From Candidatus Gottesmanbacteria bacterium (GTDB lineage Bacteria; Patescibacteria; Microgenomatia; 2-02-FULL-39-11), in contig JACPKY010000002.1 in NCBI GenBank assembly GCA_016186795.1, positions 73,814 to 137,813 of the forward strand: a DNA stretch of 64,000 bases. The letters are read 5' to 3'. The notes under the pieces were generated by a model. That model was not told the DNA's origin. It saw only the letters and a program-made list of their open reading frames with translations, and ran no database searches. The position numbers and the translations under genes are program-made. Below are positions 54,257 to 62,140 of the stretch, in pieces (the first letter of the stretch is position 1; the number at the start of each line of letters is the position of its first letter).

Positions 54257-55453
54257 ATGAAAAAGTGTGTTGCATTAGTAGTCTATTCTCACTATTCTCG
54301 CGATGCTCGAGTTCGACGGTACGGGGAATCACTAGAAAGAAGTGGATATAGCGTTGATGTAATTTCATTAGCTGACTCATATGAAGAGAAAAAACTTTCT
54401 ATTTCCTTTATTCAGTTTCCTCTTCCTCGGATGCGTCTAGGAAAGCTTTGGTACATTGCCGAGTATTTTTTGTTTTTTCTTTTTACCACATGGAAACTGA
54501 TGGTAGGACAGATTAAAAAGAACTATCAGTTCATTCATGTAAATAATATGCCAGATTTTCTTGTCTTTGCAGCTTTTGTTCCAAAACTGTTTGGAGCAAA
54601 AATTATCCTTGATATTCATGATCCGATGCCGGAATTGTATATGTCCAAGTATCATGTATCAAAAAATAACTTTGTTGTGAAGATCTTATGCTACTTGGAA
54701 CGTATATCTATTCAGTTTTCCGATAGTATTCTTACTGCAAATCCAGTTTTTAAAGAAATTCTTCTCAAAAGAAATGCAGTGAATGAAAAAAAGATTACTG
54801 TGATTCTCAATTGTCCGGATACCAGAATTTTCAGTACAAACAATGCCAGAATAAAAAAACATTCTTCTAAATTTACTCTTCTTTATATGGGTACTGTGGA
54901 TGAGCGTTTTGGTCTTGATATTGCCATCGAAGCAATACTTACAATCGTCAAAAGAATTCCAAAGGTGCAGTTTATCATTATCCCAAAACTAGAAAGAGAA
55001 GGAATGTATTTTTCCGAGTTGAGAAATATGGTAATAGGTTATGGATTATCGAAACAAGTATTATTTTATAAACCACTTCCTCTTGATAAGATTGCAGAAG
55101 CATTGAAGAACGTAGATATTGGAGTGGTTCTTGCAAAAGACGGTATTTTCCCAAATATCATTTTTCCGGTTAAACTTCTTGAATTTATTCAAATGGGAGT
55201 TCCCGTTATTGCGACAAAAACGACAATTCTTTCCCGCTATTTTGATCAGACAATGATATTTTTCCTCAAAGAGAATACACCAAAAGAGTTTTCTGATGCA
55301 GTATGGAGGTTATATTCAAATGAGAAACTCCGAAAATCACTTGTGAAGAATGCAAAGAAGTATTTTACAAAGCATAATTGGAATAAAGAAGAGAGTAAAT
55401 ATCACGCTGTTGTTACAAAGTTACTTCATCAAAAAAGCAACAAGGAAAAATAG
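54257..55453 (+). CDS. Glycosyltransferase family 4
   Basis: 398 residues, a GT-B enzyme with VDVISLAD in the N-terminal half, ILDIHDPMPELY, and LLYMGTVDERFGLDIAIEA in the C-terminal domain. The terminal EX7E block is divergent (FPVKLLEFIQMGVPVIATKT). A TATAAT box at 54240-54245 lies 11 nt before the ATG. The 3' end overlaps the convergent nucleotidyltransferase by 33 nt. Confidence 0.87.
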   Translation: MKKCVALVVYSHYSRDARVRRYGESLERSGYSVDVISLADSYEEKKLSISFIQFPLPRMRLGKLWYIAEYFLFFLFTTWKLMVGQIKKNYQFIHVNNMPDFLVFAAFVPKLFGAKIILDIHDPMPELYMSKYHVSKNNFVVKILCYLERISIQFSDSILTANPVFKEILLKRNAVNEKKITVILNCPDTRIFSTNNARIKKHSSKFTLLYMGTVDERFGLDIAIEAILTIVKRIPKVQFIIIPKLEREGMYFSELRNMVIGYGLSKQVLFYKPLPLDKIAEALKNVDIGVVLAKDGIFPNIIFPVKLLEFIQMGVPVIATKTTILSRYFDQTMIFFLKENTPKEFSDAVWRLYSNEKLRKSLVKNAKKYFTKHNWNKEESKYHAVVTKLLHQKSNKEK

Positions 55454-56527
55454 TCGCTTCGGATGAAGGAAAAAAAGAGTCTTCCACCACAACGGCTTTT
55501 GGATTACTAAAGCAGAAAGAAGGAATGTACGGTAGTTACTTTCCCAGTGAGAATATGACTTTCTACCAGAATGAAGTGGGACATATCCTATAAATTTCAA
55601 TGTAAAGAGATGATGCGCAATGTTTATTTCCCATGTTTGTTTGAATATCCTCTTAGGAATACTCATTTGTCCAAATACCTCTTGAAGTCGATCCGTAATA
55701 AGAAGAATGAGTTGGTCTATTTGATAGTCTGATAAGATCCTCAGTACCATTCTCCACTCTTTTTGATTTAATTCTTTTCCGATAATCCATAGCCGATACA
55801 GGTTGTTTAATCCGCGGAATCCATCTTCAAGAGCAAAGATGAGGCAATGGTAGAGATACAAGTACGAAAGTTGAAACCGGAATGTCCCATCTTTGTCTTT
55901 TTTGGCATGGCGCCAGAGTTCTTGTGAAATAATCGATATTTGCTGTTTAGAGAGAAGCGTAAGTTTCGATGGCGGAATGGTAATAGCAGATGTCCGTACT
56001 TCCACTTGAGGTGCACGTAGGTTTCTGAAGTGATTCCATTTTGTTTGTGTATAGTACTCTTGTGGTAAATTTGGCCATCCTGTAGGTTTTTTTTGGGGCA
56101 CATATCCTATTTCCCGTAAGAGTGTAGACAGTTTCTTTTCATAATTCGTCTTTACGAGAATATCGATATCAAATTTCATAAATTTATTTGCTTCAGAAAA
56201 ATGTGTTTCATACTCGGAAAAATCTTTTAGGAAAACAATGGGAATACGGTTTTTCCGAACCAAATACTTTAGACGACGTACCATTTTCTTATAATGAAAA
56301 CTTCTGGTTTGCTCATACACGTATAAGGTACGCAGTTTCCCTATCATTTTTGACCGGGACATATCACAACGTGAACAGGTAAGGTAATGAAAAAGGGTAT
56401 ATGCCATTCTGTTTCTGAATGCTTGGTCGATGAGGGTATCCCAATCATTTTTTTTTTGAGGGAGATATTGACGAAGACTACAAGGATGTGTAGATTGGAG
56501 GAGTTTAATGAGAAGTTTGTCGTACAT
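55421..56527 (-). CDS. Nucleotidyltransferase-family protein (NTP_transf_5-like)
   Basis: 368 residues. The nucleotidyltransferase-like core lies near residues 90-130: IPIVFLKDFSEYE followed by KFDIDILVK, where the two Asp would bind metal. The rest is helical, as in the uncharacterised PF14907 family. From established knowledge, this family recurs with HprK-like kinases and PqqD proteins in exopolysaccharide and lasso-peptide loci, and both partner types occur about 5 kb away here. The substrate is unknown. Its start overlaps the stop of the aminotransferase gene by 1 nt. Confidence 0.65.
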   Translation of the reverse strand: MYDKLLIKLLQSTHPCSLRQYLPQKKNDWDTLIDQAFRNRMAYTLFHYLTCSRCDMSRSKMIGKLRTLYVYEQTRSFHYKKMVRRLKYLVRKNRIPIVFLKDFSEYETHFSEANKFMKFDIDILVKTNYEKKLSTLLREIGYVPQKKPTGWPNLPQEYYTQTKWNHFRNLRAPQVEVRTSAITIPPSKLTLLSKQQISIISQELWRHAKKDKDGTFRFQLSYLYLYHCLIFALEDGFRGLNNLYRLWIIGKELNQKEWRMVLRILSDYQIDQLILLITDRLQEVFGQMSIPKRIFKQTWEINIAHHLFTLKFIGYVPLHSGRKSYSHWESNYRTFLLSALVIQKPLWWKTLFFLHPKRLFFLVAFLMK

Positions 56528-57780
56528 TACCGTCGTGAGATTTCAGATATGCAACGTTTGAGTATTTTTGCAACAAAATGAACATCAGAACGTGTAATCT
56601 GTGAATACAAAGGAAGGCAGATTATTTTTTTACAGATCTGTTCTGTCACGGGTAGGTGATATTTTTTCTCAGAGAAGGTCGGTTGGAGATGGATTGGGAT
56701 TGGATAGTGGATTTGATATTCAATATTTTTCTTTCGTAAAAGCCTTGTGATTTCCCCCCGTTCATTTACCTGAACAGTGTAGAGCTGGAAGATATGGCTA
56801 CTATTATTTCTTATGAACGGAGGCACAATCGGAGTATTTTCAAGGAGTTTTGTATAGAGTGATGCGAGCTCTGCACGTTTTTCATTCCATGCGTCAAGAT
56901 ACTTCAACTTCACACGAAGGATTGCTGCCTGAATGGTATCAAGTTTTGAGTTGACTCCTCTTTCTTTATAGTGATAAGAATCAGAGTCATAAAGTGTAGG
57001 CTCACCGAACTTTCGAAGCATATCGAATTTTCCCATTGCGTTGTGGGATTTCGACCTGACTTTCCGTGAAATTTTCTCTAAAGGATTTTCATTTTTATAC
57101 ACAAAGTGCCATGGATACGATAGTATGCGTTGGCCATACTGGCGAAGCGAAAGAATACGTTTTACCACGTCGAAATTATTTGTAGTAACTGCTCCTCCGT
57201 CTCCGAATGCACCAATATTTTTCCTGGGGCTGAAACTAAAAGCAGCTCCATCACCGAGACTTCCTACCCGTTTTCCTTCGTACCAAGCTCCATGTGCTTG
57301 GCAAGCATCCTCAATGACATAAAGATTGTACTTTTTGGCAACTTGTATAATCGGATTCATATCTGCAGGTTGTCCATACAGATGAACAGGGAGGATAGCT
57401 TTCGTTCGCTTCGTAATTCGCGACTGTATTTTTGTCGGATCCATGGTATATGTTTCTGGATCAATATCGACAAAAATTGGAGTAGCACCCGTAAGACTTA
57501 TTGCATTTGCAGTTGCGATAAACGAGTGAGAAACGGTAATGACTTCGTCCCCTTTTCCAATGTTAAAAGCACGAAGGAGTAAATAGAGTGCATCGGTTCC
57601 AGAGCCGACTCCTACGCAATATTTGGCTTGACAGTAGGAAGCAAATTCCTCCTCAAACTGCGCAACCTCTTTCCCTAAAATGAAATTGCACTTATGTACG
57701 ACGGAAAGGATTGCTCTCTCAATCTCTTTTTGGAATTGTCTGTTTTCTTTTTGCAGATCAACAAATTTCACAGCTCTCAT
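56527..57780 (-). CDS. DegT/DnrJ/EryC1/StrS-family PLP aminotransferase
   Basis: 417 residues. Sugar aminotransferase fold: GSGTDALYLLLRAF, VSHSFIATANAI, DIDPETYTMDP, EDACQAHGA and the PLP-binding Lys 187 in FSFSPRKNIGAFGDGG. An insert of about 45 residues after YGQRIL (HFVYKNENPLEKISRKVRSK and on) is longer than in typical members. It makes amino sugars from keto sugars for surface glycans, though it could also serve the adjacent peptide module. Confidence 0.9.
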   Translation of the reverse strand: MRAVKFVDLQKENRQFQKEIERAILSVVHKCNFILGKEVAQFEEEFASYCQAKYCVGVGSGTDALYLLLRAFNIGKGDEVITVSHSFIATANAISLTGATPIFVDIDPETYTMDPTKIQSRITKRTKAILPVHLYGQPADMNPIIQVAKKYNLYVIEDACQAHGAWYEGKRVGSLGDGAAFSFSPRKNIGAFGDGGAVTTNNFDVVKRILSLRQYGQRILSYPWHFVYKNENPLEKISRKVRSKSHNAMGKFDMLRKFGEPTLYDSDSYHYKERGVNSKLDTIQAAILRVKLKYLDAWNEKRAELASLYTKLLENTPIVPPFIRNNSSHIFQLYTVQVNERGEITRLLRKKNIEYQIHYPIPIHLQPTFSEKKYHLPVTEQICKKIICLPLYSQITRSDVHFVAKILKRCISEISRR

Positions 57781-57820
57781 GACATTTTACGCACCCGCAG
57801 TGTAATGGAAATTGCTATCC

Positions 57821-57850
57821 TTGTAAAGTCTTTCACCCCATTGATATAAT
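57821..57850 (+). promoter_or_regulatory. Promoter for the radical SAM/QueC-like unit
   Basis: TTGTAA (57821-57826), 18-nt spacer, TATAAT (57845-57850). The predicted start is near 57857, with a purine-rich leader (AAAGAAGA) before ATG 57868. Confidence 0.6.
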
Positions 57851-57867
57851 GACTCAAAGAAGATTTC

Positions 57868-58854
57868 ATGTTTGCCCCGAATATTCTCATAACGAACTTT
57901 TGTAATCAGAATTGTAGCTTCTGTTTTGCTAGAGCCGAAATGAACGATTCCATTATCGATCGCGAAATGGAATTGTCGAATTTCAAGAGAATTCTTACTG
58001 AGATGAAGATGAAACACCATGACATTGATACGGTCAAACTTCTTGGTGGTGAACCATCGCTTCATTCTCGATTTCGCGATATCATTGAGCTTTCACTTGC
58101 AGCCTTTCCATATGTTCAAATTTTTACTAATGGGATTTTTTCACCAGAGATGATCTTCTTTCTCCAAACGAAGGTTCCGCGAGTAAAGTTTACTTTCAAT
58201 GTCATGACTCCGGGATTTCAGTTGAACCAGAAAGTCCATAAAAAGGTTACAGAGGCAATACAAATATTTGCGCCTCTCACAGAAGTGACACTTTCTTTGA
58301 CCTTTGATATGCATACCGATATCAGCCGTGCGTTGAATACAGTTGGTGATGAGACGCTTCGAATCGTAAAGAGTTTCCGATTAGGTTTTTCCAATCCAAT
58401 TGCAGGTGAGAGAAATTATTATCAATTTGAGGATTTTCCCAAAGTTGGTGAGCAACTGTACCGTATTATGAAAAAGATACGTGGACTTGGGTCAACTGCC
58501 ACATGCTCTCTCAATTGCGGGTTTACAAGGTGCATGTTTACTGATTCACAGTATGAATTCTTGAAAAAAAGTGGAGTTGAAATTATGGGATTTGGCTGTT
58601 TTGGCAAAGCAAGTAGTGTTGATATAGGGACTGACATGCGTGCGTTCCATTGTTTCCCTTTATCAACAAAAGACAAAAAGTCCATCAACAATACAGACAT
58701 CTCAAATGTAGATCAGGATTTTTTGAAAAAGCGCTACGAATACTGGTCGAAAATACGGCTCTCAGTGTGCGTGAAGTGTCCGTTCTACGGGCATACTCCA
58801 GATAAATGTCCTGGTCCATGCATTGCATTTCGTATGAATAGTCCACATGGCTAA
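57868..58854 (+). CDS. Radical SAM enzyme, copy 1, with C-terminal Cys-rich (SPASM-like) region
   Basis: 328 residues. The [4Fe-4S]-SAM motif CX3CX2C is at Cys12, 16 and 19 (FCNQNCSFCFA), followed by the SAM-binding LLGGEPSLH. The last third carries many Cys: CSLNCGFTRC, GFGCFG, FHCFPL and CVKCPFYGHTPDKCPGPC, consistent with auxiliary clusters. It is about 50% identical by eye to the protein at 60050. Radical SAM enzymes with such tails modify ribosomal peptides or mature enzymes. It overlaps the QueC-like gene by 8 nt. Confidence 0.85.
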   Translation: MFAPNILITNFCNQNCSFCFARAEMNDSIIDREMELSNFKRILTEMKMKHHDIDTVKLLGGEPSLHSRFRDIIELSLAAFPYVQIFTNGIFSPEMIFFLQTKVPRVKFTFNVMTPGFQLNQKVHKKVTEAIQIFAPLTEVTLSLTFDMHTDISRALNTVGDETLRIVKSFRLGFSNPIAGERNYYQFEDFPKVGEQLYRIMKKIRGLGSTATCSLNCGFTRCMFTDSQYEFLKKSGVEIMGFGCFGKASSVDIGTDMRAFHCFPLSTKDKKSINNTDISNVDQDFLKKRYEYWSKIRLSVCVKCPFYGHTPDKCPGPCIAFRMNSPHG

Positions 58855-59830
58855 GAAAGCACCGTTTGCATTTCCATCACTTGCCTACCTGAAAAAGGTT
58901 TTTCCTACTTTTCCACTTCTTCGCGGAGATCCGAGCCTGAAGGTTTTACACAAAAAAAACTTTGAGGATAATTTTACATTGAAAAAGTTTTCCGATATAT
59001 TTACAAGATATCGGCAAACACCTTTTACGATGCCTTCCCCAAACAAGGCCGTCATTCTTCTCTGTTCAGGTGGAATCGATTCAGTTGTTCTTTGGGAAAT
59101 TCTTCTAAGAAAGTATAAACTAAAAGTATTTCCGCTGCGCCATACCACACCCAAAAAGCAGGAAGAAAAGGCTTTTCAATTTTTCCTTGAGTATTTTCGC
59201 AAGAAATATCCCAAACAGTGTCAAGACGTCTTCACCTTTGGCCATGAATTTCTCTTTTCGTTCCAGAAAGAGACATACCATCTTTTTGAAAAAGACCAGA
59301 AGATGCGGATTCCTAATCTGAGTATCCATGATGGTAAACAGACAGTGGCATTTACTATTCCAATTACACGGCTTGGAGTATATGCGTTGAAAGCCTATGA
59401 ATACGCGCTATATTTGAGGTCGTATGCCAATGTGGATGTTCAAACCGCATTTGTCGCCATCACTCCTGAAGATTCTGCCTACTATCGGGAGGCAACCCTC
59501 ACGGTTTTACGGTCGTTCAATCTATCTATTTGTACACTTTTAGGAGATTACCGCTTTCAGTTTACCTCGCCCTACCTGGAAAAGAGTTTTCCGTTCAAGA
59601 CGAAACTGGATATTATTTCCTTTGCGAAAAAAACCGGACTTCCACTCGAGATGACGTGGAGTTGTACAGATGATCTACCATCTCAATGTGGAGAGTGTTT
59701 TTCCTGTTTACTTCGGAAGCGGATTTTTGACATTAGTGGCATTAAAGATAAAACAACGTATGGAAGGAAAGGATTCTGGATTTCTCAGGCGGGGAAGAAA
59801 TTTATCGGAAGGATTCAATCTTCAAAGTGA
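58847..59830 (+). CDS. QueC-like PP-loop ATPase
   Basis: 327 residues. An N-terminal extension of about 65 residues precedes the PP-loop SGGIDS (74-79). The C-terminal part has WSCTDDLPSQCGECFSCLLRKR, matching the zinc-binding end of QueC (7-cyano-7-deazaguanine synthase). QueC adenylates a carboxylate and turns it into a nitrile. No other queuosine gene is in the window, and the gene sits between two radical SAM paralogues, so another substrate, perhaps a peptide carboxylate, is plausible. QueC-like proteins also occur in defence systems (QatC; type IV CBASS). Confidence 0.8.
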   Translation: MAKKAPFAFPSLAYLKKVFPTFPLLRGDPSLKVLHKKNFEDNFTLKKFSDIFTRYRQTPFTMPSPNKAVILLCSGGIDSVVLWEILLRKYKLKVFPLRHTTPKKQEEKAFQFFLEYFRKKYPKQCQDVFTFGHEFLFSFQKETYHLFEKDQKMRIPNLSIHDGKQTVAFTIPITRLGVYALKAYEYALYLRSYANVDVQTAFVAITPEDSAYYREATLTVLRSFNLSICTLLGDYRFQFTSPYLEKSFPFKTKLDIISFAKKTGLPLEMTWSCTDDLPSQCGECFSCLLRKRIFDISGIKDKTTYGRKGFWISQAGKKFIGRIQSSK

Positions 59831-59833
59831 ATC

Positions 59834-59861
59834 TTGACATGTTTCTCATATCTATTACAAT
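59834..59861 (+). promoter_or_regulatory. Consensus promoter for the 36-codon peptide gene
   Basis: TTGACA (59834-59839), 16-nt spacer, TACAAT (59856-59861), starting 3 nt after the QueC-like stop. The predicted transcript starts near 59868, leaving a 47-nt leader. Confidence 0.7.
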
Positions 59862-59892
59862 GAATTTATTATTCACTATTATTTGTGTTACG

Positions 59893-59908
59893 GAAGTTTT
59901 ACAACTTC
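59893..59908 (+). promoter_or_regulatory. Leader hairpin before the peptide gene
   Basis: GAAGTT (59893-59898), loop TTAC, AACTTC (59903-59908), ending 6 nt before ATG 59915. The only Shine-Dalgarno-like GGAAG in the leader is inside this stem, so it could control translation. Confidence 0.45.
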
Positions 59909-59914
59909 GAAGTC

Positions 59915-60025
59915 ATGAAAAAGGCGCGAAAAACGCACAAACGAGCATACGCAAAGCCAGCTGGTAAGCGCTTGTCAAAAAGCGTGAAGACCGCATACAT
60001 GGCGATGGAACATCATTTACCATAA
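59915..60025 (+). CDS. 36-residue basic peptide, candidate precursor peptide
   Basis: ATG 59915, stop TAA 60023-60025. It begins MKKARKTHKRAYAKPAGKRL and ends AYMAMEHHLP. Strongly basic first 25 residues (Lys/Arg/His) and a short C-terminal segment with Tyr, Met, Glu and two His before Pro. It has its own consensus promoter and lies between a QueC-like and a radical SAM gene, with PqqD-like genes nearby, so a modified-peptide precursor is the leading idea. It could instead be a small nucleic-acid- or ribosome-binding protein. Confidence 0.6.
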   Translation: MKKARKTHKRAYAKPAGKRLSKSVKTAYMAMEHHLP

Positions 60026-60049
60026 AAAAGGTCGCTTACATTTACTCCA

Positions 60050-61117
60050 GTGTCAGCCATAGATTTACTTCTTACGGATTTTTGCAACCAAAGTTGTCCC
60101 TTCTGTTTTGCCAGAAAAGAAATGGAATCCCCACTCAAAAAGTATATGACGTGGGAAGATTATCTTTTTATTACGGACGTATTGAAAAAAAACGAAATTT
60201 TTACCCTAAATCTACTTGGTGGTGAGCCGACAATCCATCCCTTTTTTCCCAAAATAATAAAGCATGCCCTGAAAAATTTTTTTAGTATCATGATTTATAC
60301 AAACGGTATATTTCCTCCAAAGGTAACAGAAACTTTACGATCTCTCAATACTTCACGAATCAAAATCACATTTAATATAAGTACCCCAGGATTTATATCA
60401 AATCCCAAAATTCGAGATGCAGTCCTTGCAAACATTGAAGAGTTTGCTCCGAAAACTGAAGTCACGCTTGCCATCACTGATGTTTTTCAGTCGCAAACGT
60501 TTGCTCAGTCGATTTTCTCCCACGTGAATGATTCGCTTCTCAAAAAGGTATATGCTCGGTTGGGATTTGCTTCTCCAATTGCGGGTGAGGCAAATTACGT
60601 GACGCTTGATGATTTTCCAAACGTCGGAGAAAACTTTTGTGCAATTATAACCGATCTCGACCGGCGAGGTCCTCCAAAAGGGTATAAAGCTAACACAAGT
60701 CTTACTCCCTGTATGTTTAACGAGAAAGAGCGGCAATTTCTTGAAAATCACGAAGTGCGTCTTCACTCAGATTGTCATCTGGAGATCAATGACCGATGGT
60801 TTACTATTACCTCTGATCTTTCAACATTTAAGTGTTACCCACTTTCAATGAGGGAGAGGGGTAAAATTACAAAAAGCAACGATTTACCGGCAATTCGAGA
60901 CGCGTATACTGTGTTGCAGGAAAAATACCGTTCTGAATGGGTGTTACCAAAATGCAAAACGTGTCCATTCTATGGAATAGGAAAAGGGAAATGTTCAGGT
61001 CCTTGTTTGGCATTTCGCTATAATGCTTTAAAGCAGATGAAGAAAATCCCTATTGCAAACGAGGGCGACTTTGTAAAAGATAACCCTTCTTTATTCCTTC
61101 AGTTACAAAATCAGTAA
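60050..61117 (+). CDS. Radical SAM enzyme, copy 2, with C-terminal Cys-rich (SPASM-like) region
   Basis: 355 residues from GTG 60050. CX3CX2C again at Cys12, 16 and 19 (FCNQSCPFCFARKEM), then LLGGEPTIHPFF. Blocks shared with copy 1 include YTNGIFPP, TPGF, RLGFASPIAGEANY, DFPNVGE, and the C-terminal CKTCPFYGIGKGKCSGPCLAFR. It differs in having an extra 25-residue tail and fewer mid-protein Cys. It starts 24 nt after the peptide stop. The 3' end overlaps the convergent PqqD-like gene by 68 nt. Confidence 0.85.
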   Translation: MSAIDLLLTDFCNQSCPFCFARKEMESPLKKYMTWEDYLFITDVLKKNEIFTLNLLGGEPTIHPFFPKIIKHALKNFFSIMIYTNGIFPPKVTETLRSLNTSRIKITFNISTPGFISNPKIRDAVLANIEEFAPKTEVTLAITDVFQSQTFAQSIFSHVNDSLLKKVYARLGFASPIAGEANYVTLDDFPNVGENFCAIITDLDRRGPPKGYKANTSLTPCMFNEKERQFLENHEVRLHSDCHLEINDRWFTITSDLSTFKCYPLSMRERGKITKSNDLPAIRDAYTVLQEKYRSEWVLPKCKTCPFYGIGKGKCSGPCLAFRYNALKQMKKIPIANEGDFVKDNPSLFLQLQNQ

Positions 61118-61343
61118 CATCCTCCCTCGCTTGATGCACAGAGATACCATAAACGTCCTCACATTTGCGGATAAGTGCACTAAGAGGTCTTGGTTTCCAA
61201 AGATACTTCCATAGCATCTCCGCGCTTTCGTTGAGTGAATACCAGATGTCATTATCAAAATCAACAACAAGGAGGCATTCTTTTGTTTTTCTTACAAATG
61301 TTTTTGAATTTCGACTAATTACAGCGTTATCATGCATTACCAT
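61050..61343 (-). CDS. PqqD-family protein 1 (peptide-binding RRE-like domain)
   Basis: 97 residues from ATG 61343. The family pattern is clear: CLLVVDFDNDIWYSLNESAEMLWKYL, then RPLSALIRKCEDVYGI and a final helix pair. PqqD and related RiPP recognition elements bind a precursor's leader and hand it to the modifying enzyme. The frame extends to a TTG at 61364, inside the next gene's start, which I reject. It is divergent from the kinase-like gene, 20 bp between starts. Confidence 0.8.
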   Translation of the reverse strand: MVMHDNAVISRNSKTFVRKTKECLLVVDFDNDIWYSLNESAEMLWKYLWKPRPLSALIRKCEDVYGISVHQAREDVTDFVTEGIKKGYLLQSRPRLQ

Positions 61344-61363
61344 TTTCGTATCAATATAGTACA

Positions 61364-62140
61364 ATGCAGCATATCAAGTATGCAAGAAGAAATCTTCCCA
61401 TGCTAGAGTGTAGTGTGAATTTAGGTATTCGGATACTGAATGTACATTTTGAAACTGAAAAGTTTTATTTTGCTTTTGAGAAAATATTTCTCTGTACCCC
61501 TCCCGTAAAAAATCCGTGGTTTTCCATTTTCATCCGAAAAAGTAAAAAAATACAGAGTAATATCGATATTTCAAAAAAACTCGCCGAATTATACTATTGC
61601 AACAATAAAGCTTTTCCGTTTACGAAAGCTGTAACTTCTTTCTTCTCATATCTTCTTTACACGCAAGACGTACTCGTTTTTCATGCTTCATCCGTTGTCA
61701 AAAATGACGGAGCAGTTCTTTTCTGTGGAGAACAGGGAGTTGGGAAAACAACTGTATCGGTGATGAGCGGTTTGCCGCGGTATTCCGATGACGCAGCATT
61801 TATAAGGAAATCCGGAAATACATTTCTCCTTTACCCTACACCGTTTGAAACAAGCAAAATATACGCTCGTCTCAGGAAACCATTGAAAATCCGCTGTCTG
61901 TATTTTCTCCACCAAGGGTCAAGAAATATCGTGAATCGCATGCATCCGTATGAGAGTGTCATTTATGCATCAAGGAATTTATTTAGTAATTTTCTGAATG
62001 TTTCGAATCAAGCGGTACAGAAAGCATGTTATACTTTACTATCTGATTTTGTAGGGAATGTTCCTATGAGACAGCTATATTTTAATCGAGATATTGGGTT
62101 TCTACAGTCACTTCTTGAGAAGAATGAAGGTAAAATATGA
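61364..62140 (+). CDS. HPr-kinase-like P-loop protein
   Basis: 258 residues. Walker A GEQGVGKTT at 122-130, preceded by VLVFHASSVVKNDGAVLFCG as in HprK, and followed by the acidic pair in RYSDDAAFI. The HprK capping-region signature and N-terminal domain are absent, as in HprK-related proteins that accompany PqqD and nucleotidyltransferase genes. It might phosphorylate a peptide or a protein. A second possible start at ATG 61400 has AAGAAG 10 nt upstream and would follow a TATAGT at 61355 better. Confidence 0.75.
   Translation: MQHIKYARRNLPMLECSVNLGIRILNVHFETEKFYFAFEKIFLCTPPVKNPWFSIFIRKSKKIQSNIDISKKLAELYYCNNKAFPFTKAVTSFFSYLLYTQDVLVFHASSVVKNDGAVLFCGEQGVGKTTVSVMSGLPRYSDDAAFIRKSGNTFLLYPTPFETSKIYARLRKPLKIRCLYFLHQGSRNIVNRMHPYESVIYASRNLFSNFLNVSNQAVQKACYTLLSDFVGNVPMRQLYFNRDIGFLQSLLEKNEGKI

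Noticed and set aside
57868..59830. Radical SAM plus QueC as a queuosine pathway (QueE-QueC)
   Set aside because: QueE is shorter and lacks the C-terminal Cys-rich region; no queD or tgt is nearby, and the radical SAM gene is duplicated.
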